A DNA stretch of 64,000 nt from Cycas panzhihuaensis. Taxonomy: Eukaryota; Cycadophyta. The notes under the pieces were generated by a model, which saw only the letters and a list, made by a program, of their open reading frames with translations, had not been told where the DNA came from and made no database searches. The stretch covers positions 90,155,741 to 90,219,740 of the forward strand of contig CM041465.1 of assembly GCA_023213395.1 (NCBI GenBank), given 5' to 3'. This document shows, one piece after another, positions 11,358 to 24,353 of the stretch (position 1 is its first letter; each line of letters begins with the position of its first letter). The position numbers and the translations under genes are program-made.

Positions 11358-12330
11358 ACAATTGAAAGAAAGTTTAATATTGATTACTGGCATATATGTT
11401 AATGACCTTACATACACTAGGAATTATGACTTCTTATCCTAACATATTCAGGCAAATATGTGCATGGAATTTGAAATAATAGATTTAAGACTTATGCATT
11501 ATTTCTTAGGCATTAAGGTATGGTAAGATGAAAAGGGGATATTTATATCATAAAGGAAATATACATTGGATATGTTACATAAATTTAATATGAATAGTTG
11601 TTAGCCACTTACAATATTAACAAAAGTTGGGTTAAAATTGTCTAAGTTTAAGGAGTTTGAATTAGTTAACCCTACTCTTTATAAGTTCTTAATTGAGAGT
11701 CTTATTTACTTGACTTCAACTCACCTAGATATTATATATGCAATTAATGTGGTTTCTAAGTTTATGCATGAGCTTAAAATAAAACATTAGCAAGCAACTA
11801 AAAGAATTCTCAGGTATCTCAAAGGTAATATTAGGTATAGACTTTATTACAGGTCATTAAGTAGTTTGTATAGATGATAGGAAATCCACTTTAGGATATG
11901 TATTTAATTTAGGTTCGGTAGTAGTAGCATGCAATTCAAAGAAATAGACAATAATATCTCCCTCTATTATAGAAGCAATATGTAAGGTAGTTATAGCAAG
12001 AATTTGTGAGATAGTTTGGCTTAAGAGATTACTTCAGGATTTGTAGGGGGGAGAGATTAATCCTACACAGTTATTTTGTGATAACTAAAGTACAATTTAG
12101 ATGACTAGGAATCTAATGTTTCATAGTAGGATTAAACACATAGAAACACAATATCACTTCATCAAAGAGTTAGTGTACTAAGGTGAGTTAGAATTAGTCT
12201 ACTATAACACAAAGGATCAAGTAACAAATATCTTCATAAAGGTACTTAATAAAATAAAATTCAACAAATTCAAAGATAAGTTTAAAGTCTCCCCATATGA
12301 GCATTACGGAAGAGAAATATGGGGATAATG
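11358..12330 (+). pseudogene. Copia fragment: RT C-terminus and RNase H
   Basis: An unnamed, heavily decayed Copia pol fragment of another lineage. It begins within RT at 'IYVNDLTYT', where the catalytic Y-V-D-D has become Y-V-N-D, followed by 'LRLMHYFLGIKVW' and 'YAINVVSKFMHELK'. RNase H follows with 'KSTLGYVFNLGSVVVACNSK', 'HSRIKHIETQYHFIKELV' and 'YYNTKDQVTNIF'. Many stops. No flanking LTR recognised. The 5' part is absent; R1 sequence adjoins directly. Confidence 0.82.
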
Positions 12331-13727
12331 CCTATATTAGAGCAAGTCTTAAATCTTTACATGTTGAATTAATATAATGTTTATCAATACTGAGCAGTGA
12401 TGGACTTTGAGACATGTGCCTAAGTCCCATCTATATTACTATAGGATCTAAAGACCCTAGCATTCATTAATACTAACACTCTATCGGTTATTTATTTTAT
12501 CTTCTTGCTTTATCATTCATATTACATGTCCCAGGATACCTATAATAGGAATATTCTCTTTGTAATAAAATATTCTAAATTTGTTTATTTTAAATTACAA
12601 ACTTTAGAAAGATGAAGTATATTGGTATATAGACCTATAAAGTCTCACAACGTCTTTTCTCTTTCATATATCTTGATTTTTTAATTTGTGATATCTCTAA
12701 ATAAATTGATAACATTATTATCTAGATTTATAAAGCTCTTCTAATACTATATAATGCCTAGATTCCTTAGCACTTAGGATTGCTCCACAAAAATGCTAAT
12801 TGAATATTTTTATAGCCTATAGACTTCTACTCATGCAGTGATGTACATGTTAATAAATTAGCATCTAGCTTCTCTAATGCCACTCCCGTATGATCCCTCA
12901 TAATGTGCTTTAGTCTCTTGTGTATTTAATAATTCCCTTAAACAAACACACCTCCTTTTCAAATGTGCAACAACCCTACTATTTGCCAAATGGTACCTAG
13001 AAACTTTAAGAGATGCCTGATAAGCATTTTCTCTATTTGGAGCTTCTTTCAAGATGTTACTTGGATGAGCACAAGTTCTAAAATTAGATGGCATAGATGA
13101 ACACAAGCTTTGATACTATTTAATATGATTTAGAGGGATTGATAATATAAATCATATAGAATAAATTAAAGAAGGAAATATTGAGTAACTAAAATTGCCA
13201 ACAAATAAATAAAGATTATGAAAAGGTAGTACATACAAGGACAAAATATTATAATACTATCCTCTTCAAGGTAAGGAGGCCTCTTAAGTTGGTACCTGCA
13301 AGTACCAGAAAAGAAAATAGTTCATCAAAATATGCATTTTGTTCCTTATGCCAAACCTTTAAATAAATAAGTGTATTGGATGGATTCAAATTCAATTGTC
13401 TTAATTCAAGGAACATAATAAGCAATTACATAGTAATACCTTTGAAGTTTCAAGTTAATATAAATTCTCAATAGAAAGTTTCTATCCCATAAAGTTATGT
13501 AATTATCACTTTTATACCTCTTTTCTTTTTCTTCTCTTCCTTCAACTCTTTGAAGTTAGCCCAGTCTGACTTGACCCTTCAATACTAGCTCTTGGTCATC
13601 TAAGATATTCCCCTACAAAATCTTATTTTCTTCAATAGCAAAAGTTTGGAATGATATTTCTTTATATTTATTCTTATAATTTTCTCAACCAATATTATAT
13701 TACATGTCTCTTTGAGCTCTAAATATA

Positions 13728-13730
<3 letters not shown>
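12331..13730. other. No gene seen
   Basis: AT-rich sequence without recognisable coding similarity. It may hold the 3' LTR of the preceding Copia fragment. A primer-site-like sequence in minus orientation ('gctttgatacta', 13107-13118) hints at another decayed LTR element. Confidence 0.4.
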
Positions 13731-13764
<34 letters not shown>

Positions 13765-13766
13765 AC

Positions 13767-13824
<58 letters not shown>
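13731..13824. repeat. (GT)n microsatellite
   Basis: Roughly 94 bp of GT dinucleotides broken once by 'gcacgtat' near 13762. Translated on the minus strand it gives artificial Thr-His repeats; I do not regard these as genes. Confidence 0.97.
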
Positions 13825-13826
<2 letters not shown>

Positions 13827-14249
13827 AGTTCACTTATAAAGCATACTTCACCTTCCTCTAAGTTATTAACTTGCATAACATGAAGGTTTATAAATTTATT
13901 CCATAAGTTAAAATATCTAATAGGATTAAAGCAGAAATCCACCTCATAGAATAAGACTTGGATTTTAGTTGTTGAATCTTATTGTTTAAGTTTGAAACAT
14001 AATAATATACTTATAAAGATATGAAACTAGGGTTGTCCCACTTCACAAGTAGGTTTTAATAATAATTACTCTAATAACTTGAACTTCTAAATATATTAAT
14101 ATAATAGTTTTTTCCAATATTATCACTAAATTAGGAGGGAAAGATAAAGGCTATAAGAGTTCACATAACTCACACTTAGGCGGACCTACCTATAGTAGAA
14201 TTTGAATGGGAAAATACTATTCTATTCACATTGTCTATGAAGGATGATA
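13825..14249. other. No gene seen
   Basis: AT-rich flank of the microsatellite. Nothing recognised on either strand. Confidence 0.4.
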
Positions 14250-15660
14250 TTGAAATTGTGGACTAGATTTGTGAGTTCAAGATGGTCCTAGCTCAAAAGT
14301 TTTATTAACTCAAGGACCTTTGCATCGTTTAGAAGCTAAAATTGATTCTTGTTTAGCTCCAAGTAGAATGCTTAAGGCATTATTAAGCTCCCTTGTTGGT
14401 TGCTCTCAAGATTCCTTAGTTTTTTCTTTGGGTCATCAATATTAGAAAATTAACACATAGAATATTATTATTACCCAAGAACATATTAGTATCATGAGAT
14501 ACCTCTTAACATAACATCCTAATGTTTCCTTTATCAACTTCAATAATCATTGATCTATTGTGAAAAATATGATTCTTAGTCATCTAAATTATACTTTGAT
14601 TATTCTATTTTGTAATTTTGGAAAACATCTTAGCATTGTAGGACATGTCTATGGAACAACTAGAGTTAATATACCACTCATTATTCTTACCATTAGAAGA
14701 TTATATATTCAAACTTGCATAGAAAACATTTTCATTTCTATCTGTAGTTGTATTAGCCATATCATTATTTTAACATTTATAACATAAATGTCCTTGGATT
14801 CTACATCTATAACAATTTGGAATAAATCTTCTTCTTCTTCCAACTCCTCAAGATGGACTTCTTCCTCTAGATCTTCCTCTTCCTATTGTCTAAAATTGGC
14901 CTTGGCCTTATCCATATCCATAATTTGCTTCTCTAAATGTTGATGATGATGCTTGTCCAAATGTTGATGATGATGTTAGTGATAATGTAGATCCTTGACC
15001 TTGTTTCTATAGTCTCTTAAATCTTCTCATCATGCTTACCTTAAAGGCAAAAGCTTGTTCTAAATTTTTATTTAAACTCTTTTTCTCTTCAACTACTAAA
15101 AGCATGGAAAGTAACTTATCAAGTTTCAATGTTGACAAGTCTTTTATTACTTCAATTATTATAGTCACATTCTTGAACTTCCTTATTTCTCCAATACTTT
15201 TGAGAATCTTTTCTACTTCTTATTTAAGAAGTTGTTCACCTAATGAAGTTAATTGATTACTAACATCCTAAACTCTACTAACAAAAGCATCAACAAGTTT
15301 AGAATAAGATATCTTAAGATTCTTAAAATTTCTTCTCAAGTTTTAAATTCTTGTATTAGTTCCTCCTTTAAATAAAATTTTTAAAGTATTCCATGCATCA
15401 TGAGAAGTTGCAACATTATAAATATGAGAAATTTTGCATTATTAATAGTAAGAAAAATAAATGAAAGTGCTTTAATATATATCCTCTCAAGCTTACATTT
15501 GATTTTCTCTTCATTAGGAGTTAACTGAGTTATAGGAGAAATAGGAATAGGAATTATACAACCTTTAGAAATAATCTTCCATAATGCTCTTGATTGTAAA
15601 ATAGGTTTAATTCTTCTTTACCATATAAAATAATTTCTGCCATCAAATTTGGGAATTACT
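14250..15660 (-). pseudogene. Copia gag-protease fragment, minus strand
   Basis: Minus-strand Copia remnant. Capsid-like sequence near 15650-15000 includes 'ATSHDAWNTLKILFKGGTN', 'VDAFVSRV' and 'LSTLKLDKLLSMLLVVEE', in the order expected of the UBN2 gag. A Gly/Arg/Ser-rich basic stretch follows (14930-14850), then a zinc-knuckle remnant 'CYRCRIQGHLCYKC' near 14810-14765 and a decayed protease segment ('WYINSSCS', normally W-x-x-D-S-G) near 14690. Several stops. It is a third Copia lineage in the window, distinct from C1 and C2. Ends approximate; no LTR identified. Confidence 0.75.
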
Positions 15661-17053
15661 TACAAATTTAGAGTAGAAAAATATAATGATGAGGAAGCTA
15701 TTGCAAAATATAAATCAATAACCAAAGCTTTGCAAATCAATCATCATAAGTGCAAATAAATCATCAACAAAATCATAAGCACCAGGAGCAAGCATAATTA
15801 AGTACGTTTATCCCTTAAAATTGGGACTTATCCCTTAAATTAAGACCACATTTTATCTCCTTTAAGATCTTTATTAATGAGCTTAATTAGCACACCATTA
15901 AGATTTAAAATAAACTTTCCTTAGGGCCAAAATTTAAGCATTAATGTTTATAAAATGTTCCTCAAATGTATATCAAAATAATCATTAAATGTTCATAAAA
16001 ATTTACTTTGTTGGTTACCACGTAGGGCTCTAAAATAAAGTGTTAACTTTAACTTAAAATTTAACAATAAAAATAACTTCAAAATACTAGAAATTATATG
16101 TCAAAATGACCAGCTCTAAACAAGGATTCCAATGATTTCAACATTTCATAAATTAATCTCCTAGTTACAAAATTATGCTAAAAAAATATGTAAATACCTC
16201 TAAAAATGATCAAAAAATAAATTTTGGGCCTTTGGCCCCTTCTACAATTTAGCCCTTAGTCATCTGGATTGCTATATATGACCACTTGCTTACTCGAAGG
16301 AGGCCCTGTAAGCTCTAAAATAAAATTTAATTTAATTTAATTAAATAAGAACTTTATAAAAAAATAAACCCTATGTCACAAAATTTTAAAACTTGCGTGT
16401 AGATTTTTTAAGTTTGTAGCAAACTACATGAATTGTAGCAATGATCAAGTCAAACAAATTTGTGCTTGTAATGATGTTTTTTATGAGGCAGTCCTAATTT
16501 TAAGTAGATATGATTCTTTATTAAACAAGTAGACCTCCATGAGCAAGGTAATCATGCAACGGATGACTCATACAATCATAACTCAAGCGAGCTTCTTCTT
16601 CACGTGACTATATGCAGATGCAGAAATAAGCTTCCTTTCATGTGGACAAGGGAGGTGTAGATCATCTAACAAAGATGTAAATCATGATGAATAGTATATA
16701 GACTAACGTGGACATATGGATAATGATGATACTTTTTCAACTAAGATGCAAAGGTCATACAACTCACGAAAATGGTGAGGATGATAAAGGTCTAACACTT
16801 AGGGTTCACTCAAAACTGAACCAAATAGAGGAGCAATGGTACACAAGTCACTCTAACACCAAAATAAGCAATCATTAAGGTATGATGGCACTACATAAGC
16901 CACGAGCATTTTTTTCACAACTTAAAACTAAAAAACAAAGGTGGATGATTTTTGTAGAAGAGGCTCACTTAAATGGATATACACAAAAGAAATGAGGGGG
17001 AAAATGGCTAAAATATAGATAAATAATACCAAATGGGGTTTTGGTTATTTTGG

Positions 17054-17094
<41 letters not shown>

Positions 17095-17387
17095 ATGGGG
17101 TCAAGTGAGGTGAAGTGAAATCATTGTTTTCACAAACAAAAAACCCATGCAATTACTAAACAAGTTTTTAATAGGATTTTAGCAAGCTTTCATTAATCAA
17201 CAGGCTATCAAACCCTTCATAACAGACTTCATATATGAACAATATATTATGGAATAATTAAACTGATTAAATGAATAAATATTAACTTATGAAATAGACA
17301 TGAAGTGACTTAATACAACTAGAAATCTTCACTTAGATAGCACCTCATTATCTCCCCTTATTTTAGCTTATTGTCTTCACATAGTTC
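15661..17387. other. No gene seen; AT-rich
   Basis: Nothing recognisable apart from the TG microsatellite at 17056-17091. It could be the leader or LTR of the minus-strand Copia fragment that ends at 15660. Confidence 0.4.
17056..17091. repeat. (TG)n microsatellite
   Basis: Uninterrupted run of about 18 TG dinucleotides. Confidence 0.97.
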
Positions 17388-17500
17388 TTATACCATATTA
17401 AAAAATTAACCCATAGAATGTTCTTATTTCCTAGGAAGAGATTGGTATTGTGAGATACCTCTCAATAGAATAACATCATAAGATTTTCATTGTCATCTTT
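17388..17500 (-). repeat. Copia-derived fragment matching 14440-14540
   Basis: Shares about 100 bp with 14440-14540 ('attaacccatagaatg', 'gtgagatacctctcaa' against 'attaacacatagaata', 'atgagatacctcttaa'). The latter lies inside the gag-protease fragment, so this is another broken piece of that lineage. Confidence 0.6.
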
Positions 17501-18463
17501 GGTAATCATTTGTTACATCCTTATATAGTCATATTATAGGTATATATAGGAATTATTTATCTCACTTACATCCAATAATATTTGGCCTTTATGTTGATTA
17601 ATTACACTTGACCTTTTACTTAACCAATTATATTTCATATGATAAATATATATTATATTTTAATAATGAAGTGTTGTTATCATTATCACTCCTTAAAATA
17701 TTTATTGTTTAAGGTTGTTGTTTGCAATAGGTTTTTCATTTTTCCTATCTGTATCATGTCTATTAAATTTATCCTCCAAGGTAGTTTTCATCTTTTTCAA
17801 GCTCTATGGCATTTGTACTTCTCAACTTCTTTATTAGGTGGGGGAGGGTTTTAGTTTGGTCTATTCATTCTGCTAAGGTTATTGTTGGGTGTGCTCTTAT
17901 TTATGGGGTTATTAGGATTTACTATCTAGTTGGGCTTATGCTTATATGATCTTGGGAGGTGTGGGTATCTTGGGCATTCATGGGATGATATAACTTGGTT
18001 TCTCTTTATTGCTTCCTTTGGGTCATTGTGGTCCCCTCCCTTGCTGGTCCTCAAGGGTTGTGGGATTGATGGCCTTTTCTCTTGTTTGGTTTTGGGGTGG
18101 TTTATGTTTGAAATAGGTGTTATTTAGGTGTGTCATAGATTTTAGTTTAGCCTTGTGTTTCATGGGGTTTTAGTTTGTTTCATGGTGTGGTGGTGGATCC
18201 TTTAGAGTTAGGTATGCTCCTTGGATGATGAGAATTAGTGGCCTGGCTCAATTTTTTCCTTTAATAAAAGTGAGTCCCTTATATATTTAATGGGATAATC
18301 ATAGGCTACTAATGAAAGAAAGTTTATATCTTACATCAATAAGGGTGTAGATGTTCTCACTTGGGCCTCATGCTTGTTTTGGTTAGATTCATTGCTACTT
18401 TTTTAGGTTAGTGGTTGTTTTTGTCTCTAGAGAATACAAAGGAGATATGTGTAGAAGCTACGT
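17501..18463. other. No gene seen
   Basis: T/G-rich plus strand without recognisable proteins. The open stretches here have Leu/Phe-rich, compositionally driven translations and no motif. Confidence 0.4.
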
Positions 18464-18845
18464 AAAGCAAGCCAAAATCATATAGCAGATAGAAGCTCCC
18501 TTTCCAAAAGCAAAGATACATTCAAAGTAGATCACAACACTTTACAACAATAAATTTCATATGTTCATAATAGATAATCGTAACGGTATAACCTCATAAA
18601 TAACATTCAACAAAGATAGTAATACCATAGATAAATAATAAGCGATAATATCAATAAAATAGTAGCACCTAATATAATGTCCAGCAACGTTGATGAACCC
18701 TCTTCGAGGCATTGTTCAGAGCCTCTCAGTGGGTGTGCCTAAGCTAGAGGAAATTATAGCATTCTAAAATTAAAAGAAGAAGTTGATTTTATATGGAGAA
18801 TTTATTATGGTAAAGTTAGTTTTTCACGCAACTCTAATACTAATT
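18464..18845 (+). repeat. R1-related repeat, first copy with inverted tail
   Basis: Starts 'aaagcaagccaaaatcata' and is followed 382 bp later by a second copy starting identically at 18846. About 225 bp align directly. Its last part (about 18767-18830) is instead the reverse complement of 19275-19335 ('gaagaagttgattttatat' against 'atataaaattgacttcttc'), so the unit carries an inverted copy of the R1 end. Confidence 0.75.
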
Positions 18846-19348
18846 AAAGCAAGCCAAAATCATACAGCAAACAGAAGCTCTATTTCTAATAACGAAGATA
18901 CATTCAAAGTAGATCACAACACTTTACATTAATAAATTTCATACTTTCACAGTAGATAATTGTAGTAGTACAACCTCATAAATAACATTCAACAGAGATA
19001 ACAATATCATAGATAAATAATAGGTGATAATATCAATAAAATAGTAGCACCTGATACAATGTCCAATAGTGTTAACGAACCCTTTTAAAGGTAAGAGTGA
19101 CCCTCCAATAGGCACAAGGCCGTAATGCCATAAGGCCATTATCCCTTCATAATAAAAATTCTCCAAGATTATTTCTAAATTAGGGTGGCCTCATTATTTA
19201 TGGCCAACTTCTTAGTTTTCCTTCCAAAAAATTGACTTCAAAATAGAATAAAATAAATGATTCTTCTTCTAATTCTTCTAAAAAATGACTTCACCATAAT
19301 AAATTCTCTATATAAAATTGACTTCTTCTTATAATTTTGGAACACTAC
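18846..19348 (+). repeat. R1, uninterrupted copy
   Basis: About 500 bp from 'aaagcaagccaaaatcata' to 'ttttggaacactacac'. It provides the intact version of the repeat that Copia C1 split at 3416/11127. The TA...CA-like ends suggest an LTR-derived sequence, but I could not link it to coding sequence. Confidence 0.7.
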
Positions 19349-22300
19349 ACTATGTACTAAAGAATATGAAGTGACTAGTATTTTTGGTGTATTTTATTGC
19401 TTAGCGGATTGACACTATTATTTTTATCTTAGTATGAGAGTTCATCATTGGTGACTCTAAGGCACATGAGGCAGATCATTTTAACTATTATTTCTAGTGG
19501 ATATTGGTGATTTGGGTTCAGTATTCAAGGATTAATAAGGCATTCTCTTATGGTTGATTAATGCATTTGGTATTTGTTGTTTAAGAATGACCATCTAGCA
19601 AATTGGTGCTAGACTTGTTTCTATATTTTGAATTAACTCTTGACTATGGTAGATCAACATGTGATGTAAATTAACAATATTTATGGATTGATGCCATTAG
19701 GGTTAGTGCCTTAATTCATCATGTTAAATTGATGTGCTTTATGGATCGACATCATTAGGATGATGTATGCTAGTGGTAGAAGTGCTATGATAAGTATGTG
19801 TTATATGATTCACATTCTATGGTCAATTGTCATTAGTGCATTAAGATTAACTTTTGGGTCATTATTATTAGAAGATCTTAGTAAGTCAAGGACACTTGTG
19901 TTTGACCTATCAAGTTTTGGGTGCTATCATATTAATTATTGAAGGATCAATGGCAAATTTAGTTTGTTTCTATCATTAGTTATCTGTGGGTTGACAACTT
20001 TAGGTGTTTGACCCATCAAGTCTTGGGCATTGCTCAGTATTGTGGTGTTGTTTAACAACTCCATAGTGGCTCGACATAATATATGACATAGTATTTTAAT
20101 GACGGATCACCATGCCAAGATTGCTAAGCTCTAGAAAATGTGATTTTGATGGATTGATGTTGTTGGTCAATCCACCATCTTTAAATGACATAACTTTTAA
20201 GATTGCCATTTTCATGATTGACTAGTCTAAGCAGCTTAGTTTGGTTGGATGTAACTAGTGGGCTAAACAAAATGATAAGAATTAGTCTTGATCCTCATAG
20301 TAGGTGTTGGGATACAGTTGGCCTTCATGTACAAGATGAACTATGGGAGGTTTTTCAAGGGTTAATATTATTATTCTTTTGATATTTTGGATCATTTCCC
20401 TTTGTCATTTTGGATATGAGCCTTTATGGATCAATGCCCCTAGTATATGAAGAAGAGTAATTTAATGTGAGTTCATATATATCAATTATTCTATTTTTTG
20501 TAATTTTTTATTTCATCCTTAAGGGGTAGTAATAGACTGATCTAGCATATGATTATTCTTTGGTTTAGCATATGTTGGATTGACTTAAGGAGAAGACCAA
20601 TATTAGTAGTGATATTTTAGATTTATGGTGATAGCTTACGATTATTTGGATATACCTCATGCTTTCTTAAGTGGCAAGTCATTAGTGATTAACATTGATA
20701 TACCAATGCATGCTTTTACAAATGGGTGCAATTGGAAAGGAAACTATCAATTTATGTATGGCATCACAGATGATGGGTATTAGAGTTTGGTGGCCTAAGT
20801 GTTTATTAATAATTGATGGTTATGTCATTTTTTATGGTGGTTGATTGTCATGTGGGTCCTTTTACCTAGCGGGCATGGCATTTTATGGCATTTTTTGTAG
20901 TGTCATATAACATAGTTCATGGCATTCCTAGTGGTGGTTGCTTGATATCCAAGTTCCTTTCTTAGGTAGGCATGGAATTTCATGGTAGTTATAATGATGT
21001 TAAATAATATGTCATCACTTTTATTAGGTTGAAAGGATGTGTAGTTTTATATTGCATATGATTGGTAAGGATAAGAGGTTATTAAAGTTGATTGTTAAGT
21101 GATAGAAATTATATAGTCTATTTTAAACCTTTTGTTAGCTTTAATCTATTTGGAGGGGTTGGAGCAACTTGTTGTTGTTGTCTCTAAAGTGAGCAAGGCC
21201 AAGAATAAATCTTAGGCAATTTTGACAAAGTAGTCTCCCCTCTCTCATGGCATCTTATGTCAAAGGGTCAGCCCTATGTTACAAGGATTTTACTTGTGTA
21301 TGTGTGTGTGTAAAGAGAGATAAATTATTACCAAACTAGTTTATACTTCTAGGCACTAAAGAATTTTTTTGTTTATAAATAAAAAGATAACAGTAGTACA
21401 TAATTATTTAACACTCTGTGAACTCAATCAATGTTCATGTAGTGGAAATATAAAATTGGCAAGTTACTTACCTTCTCTATAGCCTCAAAAGTATTAGTTT
21501 CAAATACATACTATATATCATTGTCATATGTAAACCTTGTTAATAACATTAGAGACAGGAGTACATAATTCATGTCTATTTATCAAATTATTTAGAATTC
21601 CTCTTAAATATTTGTATGCCAAGTATCCATTATATATTTCTTTATAACAGAAGAAGATAAATGACTTATCTCTTTTTTAATGAAAATAAACTAGATTATT
21701 TAGTGGAATTCATTCCTTAGCCTTTCAAATTCATCACAAAAATGACTCTTGAGTTGAGGCATATGATATAAATATGGAAAAAATTTAGTGAGGAAACTAG
21801 ATTATTCCACCTTTAAAAGGTACTAACCCATACCAAAGGTATCATACTATGCATGAGTCTTTTATCAATGGCTTCACACCATAAAGGAACTCTTCATGTA
21901 TTATTCATTATAAACTCATGAAAGGACCACTTAACACTTCTACTCCAAAACTACTCTACAATTGGATAAAATACCTCTCATTAATTTATATAGAAAAATA
22001 AATTATGCATTTGGAGTTTTCTTGCACCTAGAAAAAATATACCTCAAAAGTTATATCTCTCAAGTTCTTTCCTTGTTATCTCAATAAAAAGAAATAATCT
22101 ATTTGAAATAATCCCTTTCTTTCTATTTTTAGTAAACAGTCAACCAGGGCGGTTAAGGAATATTCAATATGACTTCTTATTTTAAACACATTCTAAAAGG
22201 AGTCTTTCTCATACACGGGTGTGGGTTATATTCCCATTAAACCTATATTAATAACCAAATGGCTCCTTAAACCCAAGGAATCTCTCACAAAGGCAATGAT

Positions 22301-22618
22301 TTCTAGAATCCTTTATTATGAGAATTCTACCATTATTCATATGATATGTTGTTGCCTTACTTCTTTATTTCTCTTTAGTAAGTTAGCCTATTTTTATTCT
22401 AGTATGTACTTATTTTATATCATTTACATAGGTTTAAGTAATTGGTCCCTAAATATTTCTATATACACACCACATACACATAAGGCCTTAGCACGACAAT
22501 AAAATCATGGGCATCAAATATTTTAAGATGTATCCCACACCTAACGAGGCATTAAAAAGTTCTAATTTTGCAATAAGGGATGGATTACAACATTAAAAAA
22601 AAAAATGAAATACAAAGT

Positions 22619-22663
<45 letters not shown>

Positions 22664-24149
22664 TATACATGGTATATGACATTAGGCATATTTAAGACTT
22701 CAACTACAAAAACAAGCTTCAATAAAGAAATATAATAAGAAGATGTTGTAGTATAAATTTTATAATGCCTAATAAATTCATAAGAGGATAGGATAGGTTA
22801 AATATTAACTTAATTAAGTTGTAAATAAGATTTATAATATTTTCCATTCATCTTATTTAAAGAGGAATATAAGCACAAAGGTTGGCCTTTAATTTAAACT
22901 ACTAGACCTTTACGAAGAAAGGCAACTAGTCTTAGAACTAGAAATTATCCTTTAAGTTTGCATGAGACAACTACAATGCAAACATATTAATGAATATTAA
23001 ATTAAATAGAAAGACAAAGAGGAATAAGATGAAACATAAGAGAGAAAATCATGGAGATAACAACATCCATTAGTAACCATTCTTTAAGGGTAAACTATGT
23101 TAAGAGGGGAGGAATTATTACATGCATACCCCTCTAAGTGGGCTAAGGCATTTTTTACTATTCTATAATTATAGATTTAAATAAAATAAAATAAAGTTAT
23201 GTAGTATGGATCGTGGTATAAATTTTCTTATTGGCTTCAAAACAAGTGGTTGTGGCCCCCCTTACCAAATATCGTATAAGAAAGTTATGTAAATTTAAAC
23301 TTTGTAGTCATAAATACAAATTATTAGAGGTCAACTTCACTTTAAATTATTAATTAAAGGTAATATTAACCTAAAATAATTAATGATTTAAATGTACTCC
23401 TATATATATCTAGTGAATAGGTCATTTAGGAGAATTAGGTTTTAGAGTTATATTCTTTAGAAGGAGACACTATTTCTAAAGCCTTTGTTATCTCGAAGGA
23501 GGATAATAATTGTAAAATATATTTAATTATCTTGTAGATGCTTTGTAATAGAGATAAGTTACCTTATTAATAATTATTTTATTATATTATAAATTATCTA
23601 CTCATTTATTCTTTTAATCATTTGTTTATTACCTTATATTCTATTATTTTACTACTTCTTCTTCTCATTGTAGTTATGAGATATTACTAGTATTCTATTG
23701 CATGTAACTTTTAATAAATTAAAGTGCTTGAATCTTTTCACTATTCTTTATTTATGGAATTAGTGTGCAACCTCAAAAAGTTGCCACATATACCCAATTT
23801 ATAACAATCACCTATATATTTATTCATGATTATTTATAATTAATGTTATTCATACTATTATACAGTTTGTTTTTGTATGTATATGTTTGTGTGCATTTAT
23901 ACACATTTACATGCATATATATAATAGTTAATTCTTTATATATTAAATGCACTATTTATGAGTATTATTATTATTTGAGATCTTAAGATGTCTTTTCTTC
24001 ATAATCTTTGATATCATTAAGAAGAGGAGTGAATGCCATCTTCAAAAGCCCATTTATGGCTTCATAATCATCCTTTCCACTTTTCAAGATGGTTATAATA
24101 ACTTACTTAAACATATAAAAGTATAATCTCCCTTCTAAAAGGGAATTAT
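19349..24149. other. No gene seen; AT-rich intergenic
   Basis: Nearly 5 kb without recognisable proteins. Between 19600 and 20250 short related phrases recur ('tgacctatcaagttttggg' and 'tgacccatcaagtcttggg'), suggesting a very old internal repeat. A possible LTR-like section lies at 23400-23720 but has no partner. A (TA)n run sits at 22621-22659. Confidence 0.4.
22621..22659. repeat. (TA)n microsatellite
   Basis: About 19 consecutive AT dinucleotides. Confidence 0.97.
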
Positions 24150-24353
24150 CCTTCCATTGGGAGCATCATATCCTCACGAAGGGATTATAAATATTATAAA
24201 GAATGTAATAAACCCTAACATGGTATGTCATACAAAAATATAAAATAATAGTATAAATAATCTAAAATAACTATAATAGCTTTAAAAAAAGAAGAAGTAA
24301 AGGGAAAAAGATATTATGATGAATCCTCCTAAATGATAATTCACCAAAAGATT
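24150..24353 (+). repeat. Repeat R2, left part, interrupted by LINE
   Basis: Aligns with 39890-40050 ('catacaaaaatataaaata' against 'tatacaaaaacatagaata', then 'aatctaaaataa' in both). The homology stops at the LINE start and resumes at 30648. Left limit approximate. Confidence 0.7.
24341..24353. repeat. LINE target duplication, left
   Basis: 'tcaccaaaagatt', matched with two differences by 'tccctaaaagatt' at 30648-30660 immediately after the poly(A). A duplication of about 13 bp fits L1-type target-primed insertion. Confidence 0.75.

Noticed and set aside
13107-13118. Primer-site-like sequence in minus orientation
   Set aside because: Two differences from consensus and no LTR-like ends beside it; mentioned only within the gene-free stretch.
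13600-13942. Two minus-strand open frames made of Thr-His repeats
   Set aside because: They are translations of the GT microsatellite in two frames.
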